Part shown: positions 20,315 through 29,668 of the stretch, one piece after another
Layout of the letters: the number at the start of each line of letters is the position of its first letter
Position numbering within the stretch: position 1 is the stretch's first letter
Source: Chondrus crispus
Taxonomy: Eukaryota > Rhodophyta > Florideophyceae > Gigartinales > Gigartinaceae
Length of the DNA: 64,000 bases
Assembly (NCBI RefSeq): GCF_000350225.1
Contig: NW_005179363.1
Location: 361,590 to 425,589 of the forward strand
Reading direction: 5' to 3'
Position numbers and translations under genes: made by a program
The notes under the pieces: generated by a model
Databases searched by the model: none
What the model was told of the DNA's origin: nothing
Seen by the model: only the letters and a program-made list of their open reading frames with translations

Positions 20315-21964
20315 TCAAATCTGACCTCGACCCGGTTCATACATCATGTCTCTTATCGTCTTCACATCAAGGCTGTCAACATTCCTTTCATTCAAGCTGA
20401 GGGCCTTCGCTTCCTGACAGACAGCGAAGGCAATGTTAGCCGAAATATCCATCAGTGAATGCAAGTCAGGGTATACGCAGGACACCTGCAATTGTTCTTC
20501 CCCTACCATTTTTGAGACTGTATCTGCCGCTATTAGCAACATAGATTCCGGCACTTGTTTGGCGCCAGAGAGGACCACACCAAAACCCAGCCCAGGGAAA
20601 ATGTAGCTGTTGTTCCCTTGCCCTGGGACGAGATGTGTGTGATGGCCCGGGAGCTGGACAGGTGCAAAAGGTGAACCACTTGCGAAAACGGCTCGCCCCT
20701 GAGTGAACTTGTAGGCTTCCTCAGCTGTGCATTCGGCTTTGCTGGTTGGGTTACTCAGCGCGAAGATTAACGGACGTTCGTTCAGAGAACCCATCTCGCG
20801 AATAATGTCTTCAGAGAACGCACCTCGGATTGTGGACACCCCGATGATGCCAGTCGGCTTGAGAACTTTAATAATCTCCAAAAGGCCTTCTTTGGCGACT
20901 GCTTGGACGTCTAAACTTGTTTCATGAGCGAACGGAGATTTCGCCTCACTCACGTTCGCCCGACCCTTGTAGACCAAGCCACGTGAATCAACAAACCAAC
21001 ATTTCTGCCTGGCTTCTACCTCTGGCATTCCGGTACGGACGAGGGCTAATGTTATCAATGACGCAATACCAATACCTGCGCTACCAGCACCAAGAAGAAC
21101 AAATTTGTGATCCTTGAGCTCCGAAGCAACGCCGGGAATCCGTAGGGCAGACAAAATACCGGCTAGTCCGACGCTTGCAGTGCCCTGGATATCGTCATTA
21201 AAGCAGCAAACTTCATCCCGATACTTGTTCAGGAGCCGCAGCGCATTGGAATTTCCAAAATCCTCGAACTGAATGAGAGTGCTCTTCCCGTACTTTTCAA
21301 TGGCAGCTGTGATGAACTCATGAACAAAATCATCATATTCCTGTCCGGAAATGCGGTCGTGGTCCAGGCCGATGTAGTTTTCGCTATTCCTGACTGCTGG
21401 AGTATTGCAGCCGACATCTAATACCACCGGCAAACAACGAGCCGGATCGAGGCCACCGCATGCAGAATAGAGAAGAAGCTTGCCAACGGGGATACCCATT
21501 CCGTTAGCACCAAGATCGCCAAGACCAAGGATCCTTTCACAGTCAGAGACTACTATGGCATCCACATTGTCCGCCGGCCAGTTGTCGAGAATATCCCTGA
21601 CTTTTCCTTTCTGGTCGATCCCAATCCACATGCCTCTGTTTGGAATAGCCAAATCTGAATAGTTGAGGCACGCATCGCCGACGGCCGGAGTGTAGATCAT
21701 AGGAAGCACTTGAGGAAGATTATTCTGCGCCGCAGCGAAGAAGAGCGTTTCATCCGATGCGAGCACATGCATGAGGCGCTCATACCGAGAAAGGACGGAA
21801 GAGCATTTGCGAAGTTGAATAAGCAGATGCTGGACATCCTCTGCCAGCGTCTTAGAAGCTGCCGGGGGAACAAGACCAGTGATGCGAAGAACTTGACGAT
21901 CAGTCGCGGAATAGCGACGTCCACGGTTTTCACGAGGATTGTTCAGTAGTGCTTGTCCAGACAT
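20315..21964 (-). CDS. malic enzyme (NADP-type likely)
   Basis: It carries out oxidative decarboxylation of L-malate to pyruvate and CO2, giving NAD(P)H for biosynthesis. The 549-residue intronless protein has the full malic enzyme signature: MIYTPAVGDACLNYSDL with the catalytic Tyr, RILGLGDLGANGMGIPVGK, LDVGCNT, the metal-binding FEDFGNSNA, CFNDDIQGTASV, the dinucleotide-binding LLGAGSAGIGIA, VDSRGLVYKGR, IFALSNPTSKAECTAEEA and VFASGSPFAPV. The Ser after Asp in VDSRGL resembles plant NADP-dependent forms, so NADP is more likely than NAD, as an inference. No clear organelle signal is visible at MSGQALLNNPRENRGRRYS, which suggests the cytosol. The start is the ATG at 21964. Length is normal for the family. 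Confidence 0.95.
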   Translation of the reverse strand: MSGQALLNNPRENRGRRYSATDRQVLRITGLVPPAASKTLAEDVQHLLIQLRKCSSVLSRYERLMHVLASDETLFFAAAQNNLPQVLPMIYTPAVGDACLNYSDLAIPNRGMWIGIDQKGKVRDILDNWPADNVDAIVVSDCERILGLGDLGANGMGIPVGKLLLYSACGGLDPARCLPVVLDVGCNTPAVRNSENYIGLDHDRISGQEYDDFVHEFITAAIEKYGKSTLIQFEDFGNSNALRLLNKYRDEVCCFNDDIQGTASVGLAGILSALRIPGVASELKDHKFVLLGAGSAGIGIASLITLALVRTGMPEVEARQKCWFVDSRGLVYKGRANVSEAKSPFAHETSLDVQAVAKEGLLEIIKVLKPTGIIGVSTIRGAFSEDIIREMGSLNERPLIFALSNPTSKAECTAEEAYKFTQGRAVFASGSPFAPVQLPGHHTHLVPGQGNNSYIFPGLGFGVVLSGAKQVPESMLLIAADTVSKMVGEEQLQVSCVYPDLHSLMDISANIAFAVCQEAKALSLNERNVDSLDVKTIRDMMYEPGRGQI

Positions 21965-23500
21965 GATGCAAAAAGATAGGTTTTTGGGTAGGTAAACTCG
22001 ACTTTACGAAAAGCAAGAACCAAGGCGATAGCGGGTTGCGGAAAGAACGGCTTGTAGAAAGGCGGCAGCGATATCCTGAAGTACCTGTGTCTCTTCACAC
22101 AAACGCAAGAATTCTACGGTGGAGAGAGGATCTGGAATTGCTCGTGTCTCTTAGCGAACAAATCGTCTCACTTTGGATTGCCGTTACCAGGACTGCTGCG
22201 AGCGGCTATGTGAATGGAGAGTTGGGGTCACGCCGACGACCGTGACTATGCTCGCAATGAAATCGTGGAAAAACGAAGTGGCTACCGAAATGGACAGGGA
22301 GTTCGCGAGAGGGAGCAAGCGAGCGGATGTGGCGCGGCTGCAGGTGTGATGGTCTGTCAACAACCTGGCACCTTGCGCACACAACATTAAAGCTGTGTGT
22401 CGATCCAGCATTGCCAATAATTTACCACGACACAGCGCATGGCCACGTCAGTCGTTTCTACGGCTCTCAGTGGAAGAATACAACAGCCAATCCTTTTTTG
22501 CCTTTTCTTACCAAGCCTCGGAACCCATAACAAACATCCAGAGCATATCTGCGAAGCACTGCTGCCATTACCTAAAAGGGCTGCCCGCCCTTGCCCTTTG
22601 GAGACTCCGCCCTCTTTCTCACACTCTCCCTCCTCCTCCGCGTCATCACGCACAGATTCAATTTGTTCCATTTGTCGCTGCCATAGTGTGTATCGGACCG
22701 TTAGTCCGAAGACAAAAGTTATTTTATTTTTTTCAAGACAACGCAACTCGCAATTTCACTTTTGTTTGTTTTTTGTTTTTGTTTTTTTTTAACCAGATCG
22801 TTATCGCCACTTGTAAAGCATTTTCTTGTCGATTCTATTGAAAGCCAACTGGTTGATGCATATAAAGGTGTTCAAAATAAAAGGCCGGCTTACAGTAAGC
22901 ATTTTTCTTAAAGCTAATTTTATATCAGTAGCATAGAAACATCGCGTTGAGGGCTTCCTATTCTGTTCGAACTTCAGGAAAATTTTAAATCTAGTCAATC
23001 TACCAAAGAATAATTGAACCCATGGCCTCAAAGTTGAAAAGAAATAAAACTCGCAGATTTGTATGTTATGATAACGCTTCGTCTGACATTCAATAGAGAA
23101 CCTCAATGACATTTGTAAATCAATGGCAGTTTCTGGACGTCTTTTCTCGGCGGAAATTTTCAGAGTTCATCTCAAGACTCGGAAACCCTTCTCTTGTGCA
23201 TGCGAACATCTCCGATGCGGGCAACCCATTCGTGACCGGGGAAACCACGCCAACAATGCCACGTATGATAAACTAGGCTTTGTGGTATAATTGGCTCAGA
23301 GATGTGGGGAAACTAAAACCGTCGAATTACAACCTTATTGACAAGACAAAGGATGTCACAAAGGATGTGGCAGATAATAACAGTTAAATTGGAAGATGTG
23401 CAGCCGAAACATCCTTTGACCACTCCCCATACTGACCGCAAGACCGCTACCGGAAGGTCCCCACACCTGCCTTCCTCTGAAAAGGAAAACCATACGTTCC
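21965..23500. other. intergenic region, no gene seen
   Basis: Upstream flank of malic enzyme, grading into AT-rich sequence with a T-rich tract near 22750-22795. From about 23.3 kb the transposon-derived zone begins. Short open frames here have no recognisable content. Confidence 0.45.
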
Positions 23501-23509
23501 GCCACGCCG

Positions 23510-23910
23510 ACCCAGCACACTATCCAGGGTCCAACGTTAACCGGCTTTCTGACCCAACATTATATCCTGGGTCAAAGCTCTGGACAGACGTACTGGGTCA
23601 AAGCTCTGGACAGACGTACTGTCTTGGACCAATCTGTACCAGTTCGGCGACTCAACCAGCTGTCGTCAGATACGTCTCTAACGCAGAATCATGTCCCAGA
23701 ATCAACGCGAACAGGCTGGCGGACCCAACATTCTATCCTGGGTCAAAGCTCTGGACAAAGGCACTGTCCTGGATCAACCTGTATCGTCTCAGCTACCCAA
23801 CATTCCATCCTAGGTCATAGCTCTGATCGAGAATGACGCTCAGGGGCAGCGTTTACCGGCTTGTCGACCAAGAATATTATCCAGAGTCAACATTCGGCAC
23901 CCCGCTGGTT
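23510..23910. repeat. left motif cluster (CTATCCTGGGTCAAAG orientation)
   Basis: At least four copies of a 25-45 base unit containing ACCCAACATTCTATCCTGGG followed by GTCAAAGCTCTGGAC, more or less diverged. The same core appears in reverse orientation at 25750-25925. Confidence 0.7.
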
Positions 23911-24355
23911 CAAAGTTATGATTAATTCAGACGTCTAGTCTTAGCAGACAAACAGTTTACCTATATTAACAGCTTTAAATTACTAAACAAAGGACAATAA
24001 AAGCAGTATACTACTTGTCTATGACGAGGTTTATTAACCTGAAAAGTTATATCTTTTAGTTAACTTGCGTCGTACCTGGTGAGGGCAGTGATTCGCTAAA
24101 TGTTGACCTGAGAAACAACAACGTAGTTTGGAGGTTCAAATTGTATGGCTACGAATTATTGAGACAAAAGAGATATTAGGGTCATTTACTAAGTTCCGGG
24201 GGCCATTGAGTAGAACAGCTCATTTTTCCGAATGCGGTGAATCCTAAGAGAGCTTCAGAGTTATTGACGTTCTCTATTCCAATATACTTCAACATTTAGC
24301 TGAGACTGTCCCATGAAAAAGCACGGTAAAGAAAAAACAGATCTCTTCTGAGAAC

Positions 24356-25333
24356 TTAATAGTGATATCCGGCTCCTCCCCTTCTCGCACTGTGTTCTGC
24401 AAGTCCTTCAATCACACAAAACTCACCCATTTGCCGGAGAAGGCGTCCGTACGTCGTGCCATCCAATTTTGTGCCGCCTTGCAGTACATTTGAGCGCATT
24501 TGAAGAAACAATGACCCATTGCAAACTTTATGCACACATAGTACACACAACCAACCGAGAAGGTCACTCAGTCCACAAATGGATATGTCCACCCCCTTTG
24601 AAAACCGAAAGTAAGTGTAACTTCTTTTTCTGTTCTTGGTTACTGGAAGAACTCCCACGACCGGTGAGGCAATGCAGTTTCCAGTAAAAATTAAGTCTTG
24701 CACCTTCAAATCCAGCATCTCTGCCCCTCTCGATACTGAGTGAAACTGTATTATATTTATGCATGCTGCTTGTAACTTTGCATAGTCAACGGTGGGATCT
24801 CTTTGAACAGTTCGCGGTAATTGTCGTTTCACGAATATGGCGTAAATTGCCCACAGATCTTCATGAGTTTCTTGGTAAGCCCTTCTGGTGATGTTGTCTC
24901 TCGAGAGGCGTTGTGCTTCATCTAACCTTCGTATCAGTGCTTGTATGTCGGGCGACTTTCCTGGATTTCCACTGAACCCTCCGTCAGGGAGCCGTACATA
25001 TTCTTCATTGATTCCTCTTTTATTCCAGTAGGCAACGACTGCACTCTTTATCGCTCCACCAGTAGCCATGGCCTTTAATCCCTCAAATCCTTCCTCTTTT
25101 GGACAGCATCTAAATGGAATCAGAGCACAAGCGATGTACACTGGGTCTTTCTCTGGATCTCGGCTTGCAGAAAAATCAACCTCGTTTGGATCAACTCCAA
25201 ATGAAAGGAGCCACTCTTGGTAAAGCTTCATCGAGTATTCATATCGCTTTTGGGAAGACTCGGATGTAGGGTTTCGTACTATCTTCCTTGCGATCTGCGC
25301 TGCAGTGGCTGCAAACTCCCTTTTCGTGTCCAT
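24356..25333 (-). CDS. tyrosine recombinase (Crypton-like), C-terminus interrupted
   Basis: 325 residues. The N-terminal half (SESSQKRYEYSMKLYQEWL) resembles the core-binding helical domain of phage-type integrases. The C-terminal half has the catalytic Arg in SVSRGAEMLDLKVQDL and the H-x-x-R box in EHSARRGGAGYHY. The reading stops straight after the H-x-x-R box, before the nucleophilic Tyr. Past the stop, the same frame shows a WDSLS...KYIGI tract like the Tyr motif of the family, so the gene appears broken near its 3' end. The ATG at 25333 is in good context, but an overlapping upstream frame encodes a homeodomain-like segment. Enzymes of this type cut and rejoin DNA through a covalent Tyr intermediate and move Cryptons. 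Confidence 0.72.
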   Translation of the reverse strand: MDTKREFAATAAQIARKIVRNPTSESSQKRYEYSMKLYQEWLLSFGVDPNEVDFSASRDPEKDPVYIACALIPFRCCPKEEGFEGLKAMATGGAIKSAVVAYWNKRGINEEYVRLPDGGFSGNPGKSPDIQALIRRLDEAQRLSRDNITRRAYQETHEDLWAIYAIFVKRQLPRTVQRDPTVDYAKLQAACINIIQFHSVSRGAEMLDLKVQDLIFTGNCIASPVVGVLPVTKNRKRSYTYFRFSKGVDISICGLSDLLGWLCVLCVHKVCNGSLFLQMRSNVLQGGTKLDGTTYGRLLRQMGEFCVIEGLAEHSARRGGAGYHY

Positions 25334-25590
25334 GTCTCCCCAATTCGATGATGTTCTGAGTTTCGGCGCTTGAACCAGTCCGAAACCAGTCTCCTCTCCG
25401 GCGTGAGATCTATCTCATACGCCGTCTTGCGAAAGGGATTCGCGGGAGACCTGATGGATGGCTTTGAGTTGACAAAGATTTGCTGCAAGGCACGGGATAC
25501 CTTCCGACTTTGCCTTGCCATGCAGTTTTGTGTGATCGTCTCGGTGTAATGTTTCTGTAGGAACGTTGCTCCAACGCAAAAGATCTTCAC
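25279..25590 (-). CDS. small homeodomain-like protein upstream of the recombinase
   Basis: 103 codons overlapping the start of the recombinase in another frame. Residues about 36-78 contain ALQQIF, then KTAYEIDLTPERRLVSDWFKRRN, which resembles helices 1 and 3 of a homeodomain (L-T-x-E-x-x-V-x-x-W-F-x-x-R-R with two extra residues). The segment coding for EIDLT is itself an imperfect palindrome at 25401-25422 and recurs at 29226-29248 and several times in 30463-31509. It could be the N-terminal DNA-binding part of the recombinase, separated by an intron or a frame change, or an independent regulator. Confidence 0.35.
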   Translation of the reverse strand: MKIFCVGATFLQKHYTETITQNCMARQSRKVSRALQQIFVNSKPSIRSPANPFRKTAYEIDLTPERRLVSDWFKRRNSEHHRIGETWTRKGSLQPLQRRSQGR

Positions 25591-25749
25591 ATTTGATTAG
25601 TTCTAGCCAACCAAATACACTCTGTACAGAGAGTTACAATTTTTTGTAAACTTTATTGCGCATAGCATGTAGAACAAGCCCACGGCAGCAGGCCATGAAA
25701 GCGTCCTGAATCAGAGATATCGAACCCGGATCAAAAAGAAGATAAAATT

Positions 25750-25925
25750 CCGTGATCCAGACCAGGATCATGCAGCCAACTTTCCTGGTCCCGGATAGGA
25801 TCCTTGGTTGGAATACTCTGACCCTGGATAGGATCCGGGGTCGGAATGTTTTGACCCCGGATAGGATTCTGGGTCAGGTTGCTTTGACTTGGGATCCCGG
25901 GTCAGGGCATCTTCAGATCCCAGTT
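25750..25925. repeat. right motif cluster (opposite orientation)
   Basis: Four copies of GGATAGGATYCNGGGTC-type units, such as TTTGACCCCGGATAGGATTC. Read on the minus strand they give CTATCCGGGGTCAAA, matching the left cluster. Confidence 0.7.
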
Positions 25926-26094
25926 AATTTTGCCATACTTGCGACTCTAGTTGGTCTGAGGATTTTTTTGGTTACAGAATTGCTGCAAAAATGAATATAA
26001 TGCGGTTTGAGCGTCATGTCATCCGCAGATCAAATACTCATATCCTGATCCAACGTATTACGTAAGAGTCCAAGGGTCACTTAATATATGACCC

Positions 26095-27176
26095 TTGGTC
26101 TCCTTTATTTTTATCTCCGTTCCAGATATTGTGGGACTGCTACCGGACAGGTACCAAGAAATGAGGAGAACGTCAAAAGAAGCTGTAGTGGCAAATGCGC
26201 GGGTCCGGATCGCGATAAAGGCACAGACAGCTCGTGAAGTGCAACGCAGCAAAGTTGTTAAGGAAATCATAAGGTCTTTCGGCGCTGCAACCAGAAGTGT
26301 TGGAGAAACTGAGGAGATAGTAGAAGCAGAAACCCAGCAATTGTGTCCAATTGAATCCCTTCCAACTTCTTTTCTGAGTTTTGAGCCAGACAGAAGACGT
26401 AATCCTGTCCATACGCCTCGCGGTAGTACGATATTGAACGAGTTTGAGGCATCTCTGAACTCAATGGAGTCTAACCTCGACCCCAATAAGCCCTTATAGC
26501 TGCCACAGGGAATACATCCACTCACAGGACAGGCGCTTCCACCTCTTCTTGACAACCCAGGTCGGCTAGCTACAGGTGAAGATACCGCGGCTTTATCAAA
26601 TACCATCTCAAGCTCTTCTTTTGCGTTTCAAGTCATCAACAACAACTACAACATCACAAATAACGCCGTTCCCGGTACTCTAGAAAAGCGTTCTCGGTTC
26701 AAGGTCGTTGTTAAAGGCGTTGAAAAAGGAAGGGTTGGAAAGTCTTCTGTCATCACACCTGATAAGACAATCAACCCGAAGAGAAAGGCACAGTTACATT
26801 TCATTCCACCCCCCAAAAACGTGCCATTGAACGTGCTATTGGAGATTTGCCACGCGTGGAAATACCGCGATCTACCGAAACTATCCGGGATATCTTAAGG
26901 TGGTGGATATTGCCTGATAAAGTAGCTGCACTTGAGAAAAGCTTGATTTACTGGTCAGTGGAAGAAAGGAACGGAAAAATGTTGAGAGATGGGAAGGTCG
27001 TTTCAGACAAAGCACTGTATGCGAAGCGCAAGACGATGTTTATAGCATTCTTCCACTACTGCGAGTCTAATTATGTTGTGGATTACGAGAAGGCATTCAC
27101 CTCCATTTCTGAACCGCGAATGGTAAAGAAAAACTACGCGAGATTTGTCATAGCAAGATCTCGCGTAGTTTCATAG
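26095..27176 (+). pseudogene. GCR1_C-like transposon protein, broken
   Basis: The last 100 residues (STETIRDILRWWILPDK, then SDKALYAKRKTMFIAFFHYCE) match the pattern of the GCR1_C domain, a DNA-binding fold found at the C-terminus of fungal Crypton recombinases and yeast Gcr1. The N-terminal part is a basic helical region followed by an Asn-rich linker (FQVINNNYNITNN). The gene is not intact: one in-frame TAG at 26497-26499 and one frame change near 26820 separate the parts. No good ATG opens the frame; ATG at 26161 is the first. In known Cryptons this domain is fused to the recombinase. Here it lies on the opposite strand as a separate gene. Confidence 0.5.
27131..27171. repeat. perfect 14-base inverted repeat
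   Basis: The arms AAACTACGCGAGAT (27131-27144) and ATCTCGCGTAGTTT (27158-27171) enclose 13 bases. A direct repeat TCATAGCAAG flanks the right arm (27148-27157 and 27171-27180). It covers the end of the GCR1_C-like frame. Confidence 0.85.
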
Positions 27177-27338
27177 CAAGGAGAATGAGTTATCAAAACT
27201 GTTTAAGTTCCAAGACGTGTGGAAGCAGTTCACGATAAATGTATTGAAGAAAAAGGAATTTGAAGCAGCGCTGTTTATCGAGTAATACACGTAGGTAACT
27301 AGTGCAGACTTTACGAAGGTAAAATGCAGATCAAGAAG

Positions 27339-27881
27339 CTACCTTCGCCTAGATTTCTTCTTTGACACAGACGGTGAAGGACATGAAGTTTCTCTCTTCT
27401 CACTATCTTCTTTGGATTTTTTCTCATGATTTCTACGTTCATTTCGCTCGTTGCCTAGGATACGCTTCAAAGCCTCTTGATGTTTCTCCATGTATTTGGC
27501 CTTGGAATCTTTAGCCCGCGTGATCTGTGCACTACATTTATGATCCAATGGCTCTCTGACCAGCCATCCTGTACCATCCCGAAGGCACTTCGCCACTAAC
27601 TGACCGGGGCACTTGTTCTTAGAGTTGTAGCGTACGCATTGGAAACGAAGACGGGCTATGTATTTGTTCGCAAATTTCCGTTTGTATGGGGTATGGTAAA
27701 GCCTTCCCAGGTAATGGCCTTCTTCGAACAACTCCCCGAGACGTCCACAGAGATCTTCGACAATTTTTTCGGGAACTGCTGCTATTCCGGATGGAACTCT
27801 TGTGTCATGAGGAAGATCCACACCTTTAAGCTGAACAATGCTGTGCCTTCTATCGTTAAAGAAACCAGGAGGGATGTTCAC
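27339..27881 (-). CDS. WRKY-GCM1/FLYWCH-type zinc finger protein
   Basis: About 180 residues. A Cys-x8-Cys pair (CVRYNSKNKC) followed after about 25 residues by His-x-Cys (DHKC) fits the zinc finger superfamily shared by FLYWCH, FAR1 and Mutator-like transposases. The C-terminus is very basic (KKSKEDSEKRETSC, VSKKKSRRR), as in DNA-binding proteins. The frame begins with GTG at 27881 and overlaps the stop of the upstream protease gene by four bases. It may be the DNA-binding tail of that protein reached by splicing or frame change. I infer a transposon-encoded DNA-binding protein. Confidence 0.5.
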   Translation of the reverse strand: MNIPPGFFNDRRHSIVQLKGVDLPHDTRVPSGIAAVPEKIVEDLCGRLGELFEEGHYLGRLYHTPYKRKFANKYIARLRFQCVRYNSKNKCPGQLVAKCLRDGTGWLVREPLDHKCSAQITRAKDSKAKYMEKHQEALKRILGNERNERRNHEKKSKEDSEKRETSCPSPSVSKKKSRRR

Positions 27882-29041
27882 ACCGGACAGTGAACAATTC
27901 TCAAGTGAGAATGATTTTTTTCGACGGTCTGTGTGTTCCTCCGCATTAATGAGATACTGCTGGCACTGCTAGATACTTCTTCTATCTCACCTGGGAAAAG
28001 ATCGTCTTCAACTGGTGCCAAAGGTTCTGAGGTTCTCTTGCATGTAGTCAACTTGTTGTAAGCGAAGGGATGTGATTCATTATGGGCAGATCGTTCAATA
28101 TGCCTTGCCACCGCCGTTTCCTTCATGTATCTAATAACGTTAATATCAGAGAGATTGCTATGTTTCGTTTCCGCATAAGCCATAACAATTAGAGATAAGT
28201 GTGATTCAACACATTGTTGACGGTACCTCTCTACAACCGATGCTGATTGAATAGCCCGAGAATCATTACCCTCCCTCATCGTTAAAGTCTGAGCTGCAGC
28301 TAAAAGGTAAAACCCGCAACTATAACCATCCGTTTGTTTCTTGAGCTTCAGAATGTCCAGGGCGTGGTTCTTTTTGTTGATCTTCCACTGCAGTTGTGGA
28401 AAGAGAAATTGAAGATATTCCTTCGCGGTCGCAAGAAGCCCCTCTGGAGCTTTCCATCCGTGGCCATCCCCAAAGAAAAGTTGTGCTTCAGGGATGGATT
28501 CATTAGTGGAAGACGGCAAGGACATGATATAGCCCCAATGAATGTTTCCTAGATTGATGGGTAAAAAGATAGAGGGAACCGTATTTACTTTGCTACAGAA
28601 GACACTGCCAAGATCTTTGCGAGGCGTTCTTATTAACTGCCGGTTCAATTTTCGTTTACGATTTCTTTTGCGTGGAGTGTTCTCAGAGCACAATGCAGTG
28701 CCCTGATTCGAATGCCCGATTATAGCGAACCGCTTTGGTTCGAGCTGATCGAAACCGGCATCGAGAAGCACACTGTGTAGCTGCATCTGTGGTTGGCAGT
28801 ACTCAACCCAACTCAACACCTCATCTTCACAGGATTGTCGCTTCAAGTTTCTGTCTACGTAAGAGCGAAGTACGGTGATATCTTCTTTGGTAAAGTTACG
28901 TTTGGTACCATCTTTAGCGATAAAACTCATCGATTTTGCTTGTATGAAATTCAAGAACGCATCCACCTTTGCCTGACGTTCACCCTTCTCCGTATATAAG
29001 TCTACATTCGCAGAGACAGAGACAGACCCCACGCCCTTCAT
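27878..29041 (-). CDS. Ulp1-like cysteine protease (C48 family), transposon-associated
   Basis: 387 residues from the ATG at 29041. The protease core shows the catalytic His in INLGNIHWGYIMSL, the Asp in FFGDGHGW and the Cys in QTDGYSCGFYLLAA. These are the H-D-C triad and context of Ulp1/SENP proteases, which remove SUMO or related modifiers from proteins. Genes of this family are often carried by large DNA transposons such as KDZ and Mutator-like elements. Here it stands in a zone of recombinase and zinc finger genes, so I infer an element gene and not a host deSUMOylase. The frame is open upstream to 29080, but without ATG. Confidence 0.72.
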   Translation of the reverse strand: MKGVGSVSVSANVDLYTEKGERQAKVDAFLNFIQAKSMSFIAKDGTKRNFTKEDITVLRSYVDRNLKRQSCEDEVLSWVEYCQPQMQLHSVLLDAGFDQLEPKRFAIIGHSNQGTALCSENTPRKRNRKRKLNRQLIRTPRKDLGSVFCSKVNTVPSIFLPINLGNIHWGYIMSLPSSTNESIPEAQLFFGDGHGWKAPEGLLATAKEYLQFLFPQLQWKINKKNHALDILKLKKQTDGYSCGFYLLAAAQTLTMREGNDSRAIQSASVVERYRQQCVESHLSLIVMAYAETKHSNLSDINVIRYMKETAVARHIERSAHNESHPFAYNKLTTCKRTSEPLAPVEDDLFPGEIEEVSSSASSISLMRRNTQTVEKNHSHLRIVHCPV

Positions 29042-29225
29042 GCTTTCACAGTCCTTCCAACCCAAACTAGACTGCACCAATATCCCTGAGCGCTTTTGAT
29101 GGTGTTACCTCCTAACCAGATGGCAGCCGCCAAACCTCGTCGGCAACACCAAGCGGCTCCCAAACCGAACCTTCGTGTCACTACAGTACCGAAACCTTGA
29201 CTTGAGCGATGCGCTGCCCCGCTCC

Positions 29226-29248
29226 AGCGTGAGACCAGTCTCAACGCT
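29226..29248. repeat. copy of the palindromic homeodomain-like motif
   Basis: AGCGTGAGA ... TCTCAACGCT, an imperfect inverted repeat. Read on the minus strand it encodes VETGLTLERG, the counterpart of EIDLTPERR near the recombinase. It sits about 185 bases upstream of the Ulp1 start codon. Confidence 0.6.
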
Positions 29249-29668
29249 GTATAACGCACTTCTTATTGCATGCAGAAGGCGTGGGGGCATGAGACAAATA
29301 AACAGCGAAAAGGCGCAGAAGATTAAGAGGCAGGAAGCAAGAGTAGTTGGGAGGATGCGCGAGTTGGCATGAAGGATATGTGCAAGAGTAGAAGCGGGGA
29401 GTCGACAAGCATGTCGACTTTATGTGAAGCTTGTAGCGAGATCACTACGTCGGAAATATCTGTTGTGTAATGGTGAGAAATAATGAATCTCAAATATTTG
29501 GTAAGAAATTGGAGGAAATTGGATCGACTAATTGGATCGACTACTTTGGTACAAGGTTGCGTTGTGGGACCAAGGTTCAAAGCCGATTCCTCAGTTCTCT
29601 AGCTGACTTAACATGGCTTCTTGCGATAAGGAGGCGAAGAAGAAAGCAGAATGCTGCATTTTATTTCG

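Larger units (their letters stand above)
23510..25930 (-). mobile_element. Crypton-type tyrosine recombinase transposon, decayed
   Basis: A tyrosine recombinase gene lies between two clusters of a short motif in opposite orientation, the typical layout of subterminal transposase-binding arrays. The limits given are those of the motif clusters; I could not find exact termini. No reverse transcriptase lies nearby, so a DIRS retrotransposon is unlikely. The recombinase reading is interrupted before its last catalytic residue, so this copy is probably inactive. Confidence 0.5.

Noticed and set aside
24356-25333. DIRS-type retrotransposon as source of the tyrosine recombinase
   Set aside because: No reverse transcriptase or split direct repeats nearby; a GCR1_C-like gene next to it favours a Crypton.
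27878-29041. Host deSUMOylating enzyme
   Set aside because: Position among recombinase and transposon zinc finger genes and poor similarity outside the triad favour an element gene; not fully excluded.
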